64,000 nt of DNA from Salvator merianae (Eukaryota > Chordata > Lepidosauria > Squamata > Teiidae), in contig QVOM02000042.1 of the NCBI GenBank assembly GCA_003586115.2, forward strand, positions 39,956,204 to 40,020,203, given 5' to 3'. The position numbers and the translations under genes are program-made. Below the pieces are notes generated by a model. The model had not been told where the DNA came from. It saw nothing but the letters and a program-made list of their open reading frames with translations, and did not search any database. Position 1 is the stretch's first letter. Each line of letters starts with the position of its first letter. Shown here in pieces: positions 44,217-55,476 of this stretch.

Positions 44217-44385
44217 CTTGCACTGGAGTTTGGAGGTGTGGGGAAAAGGGTCTGCCTAGGATTGTATATATGTCTGAACGCTTGCCTCTACTCCTTGTAT
44301 TCTGTTATTGGAATAAAGTGCTTCACTTCTCTGTTTCCTGATTTTGTGGACCTGATTTGAGAACGTAAGTTGGTGAATTCTGACA
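44217..44385 (+). mobile_element. Gypsy 3' LTR, second part
   Basis: Continues the LTR after the CR1. Has a TATA-like TGTATATATG near 44262, AATAAA at about 44312 with a T-rich downstream region, and ends AATTCTGACA at 44385. TGTCAG at the start and CTGACA at the end form a perfect 6-bp inverted pair, so the LTR is about 304 bp when the CR1 is left out. Confidence 0.8.
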
Positions 44386-44489
44386 CTCACCTCGGTCACC
44401 CCAATTCATTTCAGTTGCCCCAATCCATATCTTAAATTGATATATTGTGTGTATTATGTGGGAAACAGTTGATAAGGTAGTGTGGGAGC

Positions 44490-44960
44490 AGCAATTTATT
44501 GGAGGCCTTGAACTGGGCATATCACAGGGGAAGAATTCATTACTTTGAGGGGCTCCAACCCTTGGCACCATCTGTCTCTGGCTACTGGATTGAGTTCTAT
44601 TATACCTTATCTTCCCTGGAAAATATGTCCTTCCAACTTCTAGCAACAAGCCCTAATAGTCTAAAAAAATTACAGTGCTTCTGCAAGCCCAGTTGACGTC
44701 TGTTCTGCTTCTCTATCTTATCAAAGCCTATAGTGTTAGGAACTTTTACTTTGTGTTCTTTATGTTGCAGTTACAGTAAAAATTCCTCCATGTGATCCAA
44801 GTTACTCTTTATTTATTTTGAAAACCTCACTCTTTGTGTGGCTGCTACTATTTTACTAATTCACCCAGCTTCGATATTGTATCAGCTCACAATGTAATAA
44901 AAATATTTTCTATGTGCCTTTTACCTTCAATAAAGCAAACTTTCTATCAAAGTCAACCAA
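44490..44960 (+). repeat. Unnamed ~500-bp dispersed repeat, copy 2
   Basis: Partner of 35137-35640, same orientation, about 70% similar by eye. It begins about 105 bp after the Gypsy LTR end. Contains two AATAAA-type signals near 44900-44935. Confidence 0.5.
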
Positions 44961-45589
44961 TGTCAAGATCACTTCCCAGGCCTCAGACTAAAAATACAGA
45001 GACAGCTTAGCCATTCTAGCAGGACTTTATTAATAAAAGATCATAAGCAACACAGTTCTGGCTAGTGAATATATTCACAGAGGCAGTCCCAGGTCCAGAC
45101 CACAATGACTTTGAGTTCACACAACAACCTGATAGTTCCCAGCATAATGCTATCAGCAAATCTGGAATTCAACAACAACATAGAGGGAAGGCAACATCTG
45201 TAATGAAAGTTAAAAGAGAGGACTGTGTGCGTCAAAATGACAAAGATGGCAGCATAGTGGACAAGCTCTGATAACCAAGTAATTTCCACCTTGCCTGGGA
45301 TCAGTCAATAGTCAAACCAAACCTCTAGTCTTTCAAAAATCCTGCTTGTCATCGCTAAATATGTACACAGAGTTCTTCCTGTAACACCCCCTCCCACCTC
45401 CAAATGACACTTGCTCCTTCCGTCCCAGTAGTCAGCCCTTTGGGACCCTGTGTGGATTCAGCCAATGACTGACATCATCAGCAAACCAGTTTCTCATTGC
45501 CAACAATGTGCTTAATGTGACCTAAGGTTGGAGCTGAGCTAGCACAGAACTTATAGACGCATCATCAACTTTCTTGATAAGAAGCTAGA
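44961..45589. other. Unassigned sequence
   Basis: No gene. Short open frames on both strands at 45062-45289 without a domain. Confidence 0.3.
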
Positions 45590-46140
45590 TTATAGTAAGC
45601 AACTAATTAGGCCACTGCATGTGCTTTTCAAGAGGCTGACACCTTCTGAATGCTCAGCAAAATCTATGATTTTTTTTTTTTTAAGTATGCCTGTTTTATT
45701 AGACACACTTGGCAAGTGTATTGTTTTATAGACTTTTCATCTTAATTTACTATAGCTTTGCACCCTGCTATTATGCCTGGATGATTGCCTGTCACCTTCA
45801 GCTCCAGAGTAGTTCTGATAAGAAACATATAGTAAAACCTAACAAGCTGATACATACTAACATATTAATTAATGACATCTCTGCCTAGAAGCAACTGAAA
45901 CAAGGTCATGTCTCATTTTTCTTTCCCATAAAAAAGCAATTCATTAAGAGCTTGAATATTCGGGGGGAGATTAAGAAAGTACAATGTTCTTCTCTTGCTT
46001 GGGCTTTAAGGTGGACCTTGTGTGTTTTCTCTGTGGCAAAATCCATGTGCTCCAGAAAGTTCAAAAGCTGAAATATGTGTTCTTAGGTCTATGTTCATCA
46101 TTTTATTAATTTCTGCATAAAACAGCCTCTCTTTAAAATG
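45590..46140. promoter_or_regulatory. Candidate conserved non-coding element
   Basis: Repeat-free, A+T-rich, with TAATTTACTATAG, CATATTAATTAATGACATC and CAATTCATTAAGAGC. Resembles the other CNE candidates. A T12 run near 45670-45683 breaks it. Confidence 0.33.
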
Positions 46141-46371
46141 TACCTGTTTTCTGCAAGGGTGGAAAGCACTCCTAAGAACAAATGTTACCTTTGCTTTGCT
46201 CAGTGAGCAATTTATTTATTCCTGGACATGAAAAGGGAGTGATATTCAACTTGGGGGGACGAGAAGTCTGGGGCCAAATCTCCCTGCCCCTTTGCAGGCA
46301 CCTGCAGGCACGCAAGAAGGCACCTGTCTCTGTTCCATCTCCATTTTTGGCTGCAGTAGTTGCCTCATTAT

Positions 46372-48035
46372 TTTATTTATTTATTTATTTATTTATCTGC
46401 ATTTTTATCCCACCCTATACCCAAAGGTCTCAGGGCGGGTTACAACAATTAAAACAACAACAACAAAACTCATAAAAGGCACGCAATAAAACAGTACTCT
46501 GAAAGTAGGGAGGGAAAGCTGCACCTTTAGCCAAAGGCAAGGGTAAAAAGGTGCGTCTTTATTGCTCTCCTAAAGATGTAAAGTGAGGGAGCTTGATGCA
46601 CCCCAGGGGGAAGAGTTTTCCATAGTCTGGGGGCCACCACTGAAAAGGCCCTATCCCGGGTGCCCACCCCTTTAGCTATTGAAGGCAGTGGTACAACCAA
46701 GAGGGACTCATCTGCAAATCTTAAGGCACAGGCAGGTCAATATGGGAGAAGACGCTCCTTTAGGTATTTGGGGACCAAGCCATTTAGGGCCTTATAGTTT
46801 AAGGTTAACACCTTGAATTGGGCTCGGCAGCAAATTGGCAGCCAGTGCAGCTCTTTTAAGACCGGCATGATATGCATCCGGCCAGCTGTTCCAGTCAGCA
46901 GTCTTGCTGCTGCATTCTGCACCAGTTGCAGCTTCCAAACCGTCTTCAAGGGCAGCCCCATGTAAAACTCATTACAGTAATCCAATCTGGAAGTTACCAA
47001 AGCATGGATTACTGTGGCCAGATTATCTCTGTCCAGAAGGGGTCATAGTTGGTGAACCAGCCATAGCTAGAGGTATGCATTCTTGGCCACTGCCTCCACC
47101 TGAGTTTCAAGTATAAGTGTAGAGTCCAAGAGTACACCTAGATTCCACACCTGTCCTTTCCACGTCAAAGCAACCCCATCAAGGGTCAGATGCCTTCCAA
47201 CTTCATGGACCCGGGACCGTCTGACACACAGTATCTCTATCTTACCTGGATTCAGTTTCTTTATTGGCCCTCATCCAGCCCATTACTGGTTCCAGGCACC
47301 TGTTCAACACTTCAACCACCCGTCCTAATTCAGATGGCACAGATACGTAGAGCTGGGTGTCATCTGCATATTGATGACATCTGACTCCAAATCTTCTGAT
47401 GATCTCCCCCAGTGGCTTCATATAGATATTGAAAAGCATGGGAGACAAGATCGACCCCTGAGGAACCCCACACCTGAGTTCCCAGGATGACGAGCAGCAA
47501 TCTCCCACAACTACCTTCTGGAATCATCCTTGGAAATAGGAGCGGAACCACTGTAACACAGTGCCTCCAACTCCGTAGTCTCTCCAGAAGGATATCACGG
47601 TCAGTGGTGTCAAAAGCCGCCAAGAGATCCAGGAGAACCAATAGGGATGCATTCCCCTTGTCTTTCTCCCGGAGAAGGTAATCAAGTAGGCTGACCAAGG
47701 TGGTTTCTGTGCTGTAACCAGATCTGAAGCCAGATTGAAATGGGTTTAGATAATCAGCTTCTTCCGAGCATGCTTGTAGTTGAACAGCTACGGCACTCTC
47801 CAATACCTTGCTCAAAAATGGTATGTTGGTCACCGGGTGATAGTTGTTTAAATCATCTGGATTCAGGGAGGACTTCTTGAGGAGGGACTGTACCACCACC
47901 TCTTTAAGAGCCAGCGGGACCACCCCATCTCTCAAGGAGGCATTTACTACTCCCTGGACCCACCCGGTCATACCCTCCTTGCTAGTTTTTATCAACCAAG
48001 AAGAGCAAGGATCTAGAGGGCATATAGAGGGTGTG
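46372..48035 (-). mobile_element. L2-type LINE, 5'-truncated, copy B (with catalytic RT region)
   Basis: 3' end is the (TTTA)n tract at 46372-46397. On the minus strand, 47360-48035 encodes WLIKTSKEG, SLLKKSSLNPDDLNNYHPV, TNIPFLSKVLESAVAVQLQ, FQSGFRSGYSTETTLVSLLD and LLVLLDLLAAFDTTD. The next frame (47242-47508) carries CGVPQGSILSPMLFNIYMK and RCHQYADDTQLYVS, so the catalytic YADD is intact. 46737-47000 gives TSRLDYCNEFYMG and LVQNAAARLLTGTAG. Frames are broken by at least three shifts. Endonuclease and 5' part are missing. Confidence 0.88.
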
Positions 48036-48299
48036 TTATGATTGTGTTGCCTCATTTCCAGGCACAATCACTGGCAGGGCATGATTTTGCATCCTGAACG
48101 GAGGTGCTTCCATCCATTGCATAAAATATCTAAAAAGAGAGCTGGATGAGATGTCTTTGTCAGCAGCGGATCATGATTCTTCCCCCACCTACCCAAAATG
48201 GAACCACCTCATTCTGTAAGTGGAAACCCCAGTCTGAGATATAGCAATTCGAAAAACAGAGTTCCCAGCAAGCTTTCAGAAGCCTGTGGTTTGAATGCT

Positions 48300-48315
48300 C
48301 ACACACACACACACA

Positions 48316-48350
<35 letters not shown>

Positions 48351-48351
48351 C
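48300..48351. repeat. (CA)n microsatellite
   Basis: About 26 CA units, one interrupted by TA. Confidence 0.95.
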
Positions 48352-48640
48352 ATTTGTGGCCAGCTTTGCTCTCTTCCCCCCCCCCCAATATATTTAATCT
48401 GTGCAAATACGAATTATCATTTGCATATTATTTTAAGCATACACGGCCATGCATGTCGTAAGCCTCAGAAAGAAAAGAAGACCTACAAATGCAAGAGCTC
48501 AGATTTAGCTAATTATATTTGTACAAATTATGGTTTCTAATCATCTTAGTGGCAATTCCTGCTCCTATAGTTCCACTTAAATCCCCAAGGCGCAATTTCT
48601 TCAGCTCAAATGTTTTGCAGATTAATACAGGGACTAAAAT

Positions 48641-48685
48641 ACCCAATCCCTCCCTCCCTCCCTCTCTCCCTCCCTCTCTCTCTAG
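48641..48685. repeat. (CCCT)n/(CT)n low-complexity tract
   Basis: Pyrimidine-only run of CCCT and CT units. Confidence 0.85.
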
Positions 48686-48689
48686 TCCT

Positions 48690-49240
48690 TAAAGAGCTAT
48701 TTTTCCTTTAGATTTCAGAAATTGTCAGAGCTTTTGTTTTTGCTACCAATATACACTTACTCTGTAGCTGCCTGAAAAAGTAATAAATCTTCATGCACTA
48801 AACAGCTTTTCTCTCTATCTCCTTCCATCTCTTTGATCTAGCCATCCAGGAGTAATCCATGGGTAATTATAACTTCTGAGCTTCTTTAACCTAAAAGGCA
48901 CCAATTTATCACAAACTGTCATGAATCCTGATTTTAAATTATCAGGAGCCCAATTACCAACAGAAATAGGGATACTTCTTTCCAATTAAAGTGATTGATT
49001 TCGCATAAAAACCAAGTAACATTTCACTTTTTAATTATGCACATTCTTATCAAACGTGAAGCGCTTCTCTCACATTTTATTTTTACATTCCAAGAGTGCA
49101 ACATAACAGACATTAATCAAATGCTGATATAATGCCAAGCCTAATAATGTTTTCACCTTAATTTGACAGAAACTAATCTGTCAAAAATATCCTATCACTT
49201 ACAATGTTTATTCGTGGTCTCTTCAAACATTTATTAATTT
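48690..49240. promoter_or_regulatory. Candidate conserved non-coding element
   Basis: About 550 bp free of repeats, with many homeodomain-type cores (GGGTAATTATAAC, CCAATTAAAGTGATTG, TTTTTAATTATGCAC, GACATTAATCAAATG). Of the CNE candidates here this and 26780-27185 are the most convincing by composition. Confidence 0.4.
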
Positions 49241-49286
49241 GGAAAGCCAAAATGGGAAACCCAATTTATTGTCAATATTTGCAACA

Positions 49287-49371
49287 CAATCCTATGTATA
49301 CTTTCTCAGAAGTAAATACTAGTAGGGTCGAGCGGCACTTATTCTGTAAGGATGCTAGGATTGCAGCCTTC
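49287..49371. mobile_element. Short palindromic MITE
   Basis: 'caatcctatgtatactttct' with 'cagaagtaaatact' on the left and 'aggatgctaggattgcagcc' on the right form an inverted pair; the same short repeat is common in reptile genomes as 'aatcctatg…cataggattgcag'. Confidence 0.55.
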
Positions 49372-49382
49372 CTCATCGAGAT

Positions 49383-49524
49383 CAGTAATTCTCAAACTGT
49401 GGTCCTTCCAGATGTTCCTGAATGACTCCCAGCATTGCAGTGGGGCTGGCATGGACTGTTGGGCATGGAATCCTAGGAGTTGGCATTCCCGAACATCTGG
49501 AGGACTACTGCTTGAGAATCACTG
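49383..49524. mobile_element. hAT-type MITE
   Basis: Ends CAGTAATTCTCAAACTGTGG and, inverted, CAGTGATTCTCAAGCAGTAG. Flanked by ATCGAGAT and ACCTAGAT (6 of 8 match), a decayed 8-bp duplication. CAGTG-ATTCTCAA ends are typical of vertebrate hAT elements. Interior 'gtccttccagatgttc' pairs with 'gaacatctggaggac'. Confidence 0.75.
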
Positions 49525-49625
49525 ACCTAGATGATATGGCAGTCACTTGCAGATTTCATTTGAAAAGCAGAGGCCATTAAGCATCCATGCTGCCATGTTT
49601 CTCAGAACACTTGCTTTGTTTTGCG

Positions 49626-49652
49626 TACACACACACACACACACACACACAC
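49626..49652. repeat. (CA)n microsatellite
   Basis: About 13 CA units. Confidence 0.95.
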
Positions 49653-49857
49653 CCCTAAATCCAGACAAAATTATACTATTTTAGACAGGCGAAATAGTGC
49701 CAGTGGTGATATGAGTGCCAACAATCACTTATTTTAAAATCCTTTCTGATCAGACAAATTCCGCTTTGTGCCATTAATGCAAACAATCAGTCAAATGTGG
49801 GAGGATTATATTTTGATGTATTTTTGTTGTTTTTATTAATATGTTTATTAATATTAT

Positions 49858-49920
49858 TATTAACTGACTGCTGTGACCTACCCTGGGACCTTCGGGTGAA
49901 GGGCAGGATGCTATAAACCT
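49858..49920 (+). mobile_element. L2/SINE 3' tail, sense
   Basis: 'ctgtgacctaccctgggacc' then 'ttcgggtgaagggcaggatg': sense version of the tail at 17798. Confidence 0.5.
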
Positions 49921-50204
49921 GCTACCTGCAGCCCCATATCCACAGTTTTGCCAATGGCTTTGTAAAATTGTGAGCTTTTGCCATCTTCATTGAGCACACT
50001 CGATAACCAACCTGATGGCCTGCTTATGCTCTGTTGAAGGCGACAGTAACATTCCCTGATGAGTATCTGACTCTGCAGATTTTAAAACAGAAAGGAAAGG
50101 GAACACCAAACCAAGCTTGGCTCCTGGGGACCACATGAACTTATTGATGTAGTACTTTTAGAGGCAGTATGGAAAACATTTGCTGTTTCTTTCTATTAGA
50201 GAAA

Positions 50205-50275
50205 TAATATCAGGAACAGGGATTGAACCCGGAATCTTCTGCATGCAAACCAGTCACTATATCTTCTGTCTTCAG
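50205..50275 (-). mobile_element. tRNA-derived SINE fragment, antisense
   Basis: Minus strand reads GCATGCAGAAGATTCCGG then GTTCAATCCCTG, a good B-box in the context common to reptile tRNA SINEs. A-box side decayed. Confidence 0.55.
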
Positions 50276-50403
50276 TTTTGAAACAGGTCATATTGGAGGG
50301 ATACTGGGGGGAGGAAACTTCCTAGTTTAGAGTGCCCCAAGGCATGTGTTCCAAATCTTCTCTGAACAATTACCACAAAGGCTGGAAAGTATAATCCAAC
50401 AAC

Positions 50404-50596
50404 CAGTGGGGCCCGTCACTTTAAGAGCGGGTGTTTGGAACCCGCAGGAAGAGGGCGATCACTGTTCATGGGGCCTCCGGGTCTCCATACTGTACTGCAG
50501 CTGCAACAGTACGGAGGCTTGGAGGCCCCGCAAACAGCAATCATCCCCTTCCCGCAGGTACCGAACACCCGCCCTTAAAACAACGGGCTGCCGCTG
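50404..50596. mobile_element. Foldback hAT MITE, copy 3 (complete)
   Basis: Perfect 8-bp duplication CCAACAAC at 50396-50403 and 50597-50604. Ends CAGTGGGGCCCGTCACTTTA and, inverted, CAGCGGCAGCCCGTTGTTTT. 193 bp, nearly all inverted repeat around a small loop near 50492-50508. Interior 'gcggtgtttgg'-type and 'cctccgggtctccatactg' segments match copies 1 and 2. Confidence 0.92.
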
Positions 50597-50604
50597 CCAA
50601 CAAC

Positions 50605-51020
50605 ATTTATTTGAACGAGTTTTTAAAACCTCCATGTGATAAAAGCTCTAACTGAAGGTTCCTGAGTGCAGAAAAGGCTTTCAGTGTGCTCAACAGAATT
50701 TGCACCACAAAAACTTTGTGGTCAGAAGTAAATCTGGAAGAGGAACTTGAGTCCTTAGGAAAGCTCCTTATTCCAAACATGCTGTTTCCAGGTAATGTAA
50801 TTTCGGAATAGGCCTTTGATACTGGAATTCAGAATATGCAGGGAAAAAGCTTTGCACTGAAGACAAATTATGACTGTACAATATCTTGACATGAATACAG
50901 TGATCGCATGCCAGATCTATCATCATGATTGTAATCCCCAGTAGAAAGCACTATCCATCCCACTTTACATGGGAGGAACAGGGCTGCAACATTTTTAAAA
51001 AGCACCTTAAAAGTGGCTTT
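50605..51020. other. Unassigned sequence
   Basis: No gene recognised. Confidence 0.3.
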
Positions 51021-51070
51021 TGAGGCAATTATTTTCAAGAATTTTCTTTAAAGGCCCTTTAAACAACAGT

Positions 51071-51293
51071 GGCTGTGTCTGTACACATTAAAAAAAAAGT
51101 AGTTCAGAAGTGGCTTAGAAGTGGTAGCATGAGGATTCATAGTGTTCCCATCCCATCTCTAATCCACATTAAAGACCAAAGAATAAACTTTGGAGGTGCA
51201 TCTTCCAGCCTTTAATATGGATTAGAGGCATGAGCTTATGGACGCTACTACCACTAAGCCACTTTTCTTTTTTTGCTGCATGTGGATGCAGCC
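51071..51293. mobile_element. MITE, GGCTGCATCC group, third interior type, copy 2
   Basis: Left end GGCTGTGTCTGTACACATTA, right end inverted GGCTGCATCCACATGCAGCA. Interior aligns with 37241-37459. The left flank of about 45 bp also matches that copy ('aagaattttctttaaagg' … 'aaacaacagt'), but the right flank does not. Confidence 0.75.
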
Positions 51294-51743
51294 TAAATGT
51301 AATCTCATAGTCCTTCAGTTGTAAGTATTAGCACCATTAGCCATGGACCTCCAGACCCAGGGCCAACCACCACTCACTTGCTACTCATCTTTCCCTTTTT
51401 AATCTACTGACAGGAAGATGGCTGCTACTAATGTCCTTGCTTCTTTCAAAGGCTTAACAGGAAGTTGTGAAACCTGACTGAAAAGGGAAAAGAATTTGAG
51501 ACCCAGCTAGCACTAGATTTTAGAAATAATGGCTGGTGGTGCAAGCAATAGGTAACTGGTCCTGGGACCAACCACAAGGATGAGAGCAGATAGAGGCAAG
51601 TGGAGCATGACAATACTATTGGTCAATATGGAAGAATCGAAATATGCTTAGCAGAACAGAACAGCGATCTTGTCACGCAACACACCCATATAGTGTGTAC
51701 AACGCCCAAAATGAGGACCAAAGTGTTCATAACACAAGAGTAA

Positions 51744-51947
51744 GGCTGTGATCACACACAGTTTTTTAAAAAAAATGTAAAAAGTACGGCATAGAGATGT
51801 TTCTGAGGTAGGATCATTTACACGCCAGTCTGCCCCTCCCCCATCTCATGAACACTCTAGGCTAGAAAAAGTGGACTAGAGATGGGACGAGAACATGAGG
51901 GCCACACGCCCTACTGAGCTGCTTTTTTGATACATGTGGGCACAGCC
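51744..51947. mobile_element. MITE, GGCTGCATCC group, third interior type, copy 3
   Basis: Left end GGCTGTGATCACACACAGTT, right end inverted GGCTGTGCCCACATGTATCA. Flanks TAA and CTA do not match well. Interior 'tagagatggga' resembles the other two copies. Confidence 0.6.
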
Positions 51948-51949
51948 CT

Positions 51950-53160
51950 ACATCTCGTACGGACAGAGCATTTCAAAACAGAGACTGGCCTTTTCCAATT
52001 TGGTGCTTCCTAACATTTTTGATCTACAGTTTTCATGGACTCTACCCTGGTCTTACAGTTTTGATTCTCTTCTCAAAGATAAATAAATAAATAAAGATAA
52101 GGCTGGTGAAGTCTTGCACCAGGCAAACTGCCATGTTTTATGCACCCTAAACTCAAATCCAGGGCACCTGACCCACAAGAACAAAGTTAATAATGCCCTC
52201 CAGCACCCAAAAGCTGAAAATTGAACCCAATCCCTCTTCCTCCCTCCTGCATGTTTCAAGTCAGGGACAGTCAATATATTCATAATCTCCTATGTTTAGT
52301 GGGGGTGGGTTAATTTTCATGTGACTTGGCATGAATTTGCAATCTTACAGTATCTCTGTGACTGTTACCACTACTTATTCTACCTTATGGCACCAACTCC
52401 CTTTAGGCACCTTGACCTCTGCCCCACCCATCACAAGGGGACCCATGCTGCTTAAGACAAAAAGGAGGTGCGGAGACTTCCAAATCCATTTGTTGCCATG
52501 CACTGAAGTTGTTCTAATATTTCCATTTCTACCAGTTTAATATATAAAAGTTACACTAGAAGTTTACACAAAAAATGACCAGCTAGGAGCATCGTTATTA
52601 AAATCCATTAACTGCCTTTCTTAAGAACTAAAGACTTAAAACGAGCTCAAAAAATGAGTAGTTACAGTTCAGACTATTCCTATGTTTTGGGTTTGTGAGG
52701 GCTTGGCCCACTGATGTCTCCATGCTAACTTGTACCTATCTGGAGACTGGGAAGAGAATGTTGTTTTGTCAAGACCAGACCTAAACATTAGGGAAGGAGA
52801 CTCAGGTGAACATCTCTGAAAGGAGACGGCATCTAAAGATTTCTTAAGCATGGCAATTCCAGGATTGCTACTATGGCTTTTGGAAAGTAATCCTCCTTTG
52901 GAAGTAATATCGAGTTCCACACTTACTGCTTTGCTTTCCATCTGTTTAGTTTGTATATCTTGAATAATAATCAGAACACTCAGATTTCTTTACACCAAGA
53001 AAACATTATACATTCCAGGCGAGACATACCAATGACCTAGGTATTATTTCATCAGTGGGACAGTAGTAATAAAGTGAATTACTGTATATGTGTCCTCAAA
53101 TATTTCATATCCATTTGTTTATTCCCCTTTTTACACCATAGCCAGGAATCTCTAAGAGGT
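51950..53160. other. Unassigned intergenic sequence
   Basis: No gene or named repeat; short open frames only. Confidence 0.3.
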
Positions 53161-53169
53161 TATTATTAA

Positions 53170-53465
53170 TGACTTCTAGTAAGGTTAAGGCACTGATCTT
53201 TCAATAGGAGGATCAGAGTTCGAGGCCCTTGTCTGCTGTGTAGAGGGAAAGAGCGCCCTCTACTGGCCTCTAGCTCCAGCCAACCTAGCTGTTCGAAAGC
53301 AAGTAACTGCAAGTAGATAAATAGAGAGCATCACTTTGTGTGATGCGGAACATAGATAGAGGTAAGCCTTCGGGCGAAAAATAACCTTGTAAGCCGCTTT
53401 GAGTCAGCTTCGGCCGAGAAAAGCGGGGTATAAAAACCAAATTCTTAAATTCTTCTTCTTAAATT
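53170..53465 (+). mobile_element. tRNA-derived SINE, full or nearly full length
   Basis: Pol III boxes: a degenerate A-box 'agtaaggttaaggcactg' (about 53179) and a B-box AGAGTTCGAGGCCC (about 53215). A body with 'gcgccctctactggcctc' follows. The 3' tail is 'ttgtaagccgctttgagtca' … 'gaaaagcggggtataaaaac', the LINE-derived tail common to lizard SINEs, ending in a 'attcttaaattcttcttctt' tract. Confidence 0.7.
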
Positions 53466-53754
53466 ATTAAAAATGGCATTTGGTATTATGGAAGAAAGTT
53501 TGTACCAGTAATGGCTTCTGGCCTGTGCTGTACAAGAACACACAGGATTTAAAAACTAGTGCCTGAAGGCAGAACTTGGAGACATTGAAGGCTTATTGTG
53601 AATATTATATTATACCAAATTTCTATGCAAATATGTGAATTTCCAAATCCATTGCTGAGCTGTTGTAATAAGGATAATCAAAACCTTCTTCCTCAAAACA
53701 CTTCGCGCTGTTCGCAACAAAAAAACAAAAACCCTCATATATTCTACCTTTTTG

Positions 53755-53822
53755 TAGTTTTGACCCATCCTGGGACCTTTTGCTAAAGGGCAGAACTGAC
53801 ATTGTTAAATAAATAAAATATT
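53755..53822 (+). mobile_element. L2/SINE 3' tail, sense
   Basis: 'ttgacccatcctgggacctt' 'ttgctaaagggcagaactga' … 'taaataaataaaat'. Confidence 0.5.
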
Positions 53823-55476
53823 TCCCATTATATCTCAGCTAAAACACAGTCAAATTTATTAGTGGTCACGTTGAAGACTTTATTATTTCTTCAGGCTGTA
53901 TTGTAACACAACGGGAAAGTAGAGCATAAAGAGTAAAAACAATTTTCCATACTGTGGCATATAACTTCAGGCATCCCATCAGGATTAGAAAAAGAGGCAT
54001 TTTCAGTAGCGACTGTCGACCAGCATCACAAGATGCAGTGGAAATTCCTGAAAGTGGCAGGCAGAGATTCCTGGTGTCCCTGGGCCACTAGATACCATTA
54101 GGCATGCTTAATGCTATTTAAGCATACATATTATGCTTTACTCTTCTGCATACATAGTCTCAGGAACTCCTAAGCCTGTGGACTCTAGCTCTGATAGGGT
54201 AGAAATTGACCCCCAGGTAAATTCTTCTAGAAATCTATCACATGAACTATCAGCTTACTTTTGTAAAAACCACAGGGGTTAATCAACGTTCCAATGGTTT
54301 TGGTTAACAATTGAATTCCAGGGAATTTATGAATTTATGGAGCTAGAACATAAAAGGGAATGAGAGGATGAGATAGATAGAAAGATAATTATTTGTGGTA
54401 TAGAAAGTTCCAGTATTAGAGGGTGGACAGTTTTACATGTGACAGACTTCTCTCATGGACAGTGTCTCTTTTCAAAAGAAAGAATGGAGAATATAGAACT
54501 GAATCACGTGCAAGTAATGTACAAAGCTGCATTTTGCTGTGGAAGTAGTTTTTAATAGGATACAACATATGAGACACGGTCCCTGAACAGAGATGTTCAT
54601 AATGAGAAACTGTGCAGAATCAACTGATTCTTTTAATCATTAAGGCAATACACAGAAGAAACAATGAAAATATATTGAATTACAGTAGTATTTTGTGCTG
54701 TAGCCTAGACATTTCTTAAGCCAGTAATAGTTCAATATTTAAAAAGGAATGTGGAAGAGGAAATAGCACCACAGTGCAGTTAATTGTATGCTTAATAATT
54801 CAAGAACCAAGTTGACAAAGTCCACCTGGTTTCCTTTGTCAAAATGTTTGTTAAGACTAAGGCCTGAGATCAATAGATGGCTTAGGCACCATTTACTGCA
54901 TGTAGCCAGAATGATCAGATACTGTTTATAAATAGCATTACCACTGAACACAGTGTCGTGTCTAAACAGGAATGCTAACTCTGCTGACTGTTCCAAGCAT
55001 AAAGCACCCTTTTAAGTTTTAAAATTTAATTAAAGGGTCAAAGATGAGATTAGCCGAAGGAAAGCCGAGCCACAAGAGAGAGATGGGCTTTTGACATAAA
55101 ATGGAATTGTTTGTAGACACGATCAAGCAATTTCAAAGAGTTGCCCTTTGTATCGTACCAGGTCTCCAATGCACTCTAAGCCTTCCTAGAGTGCTGCCAG
55201 CTTTGAAAATTTCAAAAATCACTAATCTTTTGAGGCGACTCTGAATATCTCCCACCCACATCCTTAAAAGTACACACACTTGACTGAATTGTAATGAACA
55301 CAGGCGCCAAGCCCCCCAAAAGTCAATGCAGATGTTTGCTTAGATTTCTTGGAGCAGAGACCATTTCTGAGCCTTAGACTGATTAAAAAAAAAAACAAGG
55401 GTTGTATTTTTTCAAAATGTCACTATGGATCAAATATTTCATATTAAGCATTTCCAACACCTTCCGATTTTTGTTT
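53823..55476. other. Sequence downstream of PSAT1
   Basis: No repeats or genes recognised. On the minus strand further AATAAA-type signals exist near 53855-53885, so a longer PSAT1 3' UTR ending there is possible but not shown. Confidence 0.3.

Noticed and set aside
48160..48461. Cys-Val and His-Thr repeat peptides
   Set aside because: Translation of the CA microsatellite.
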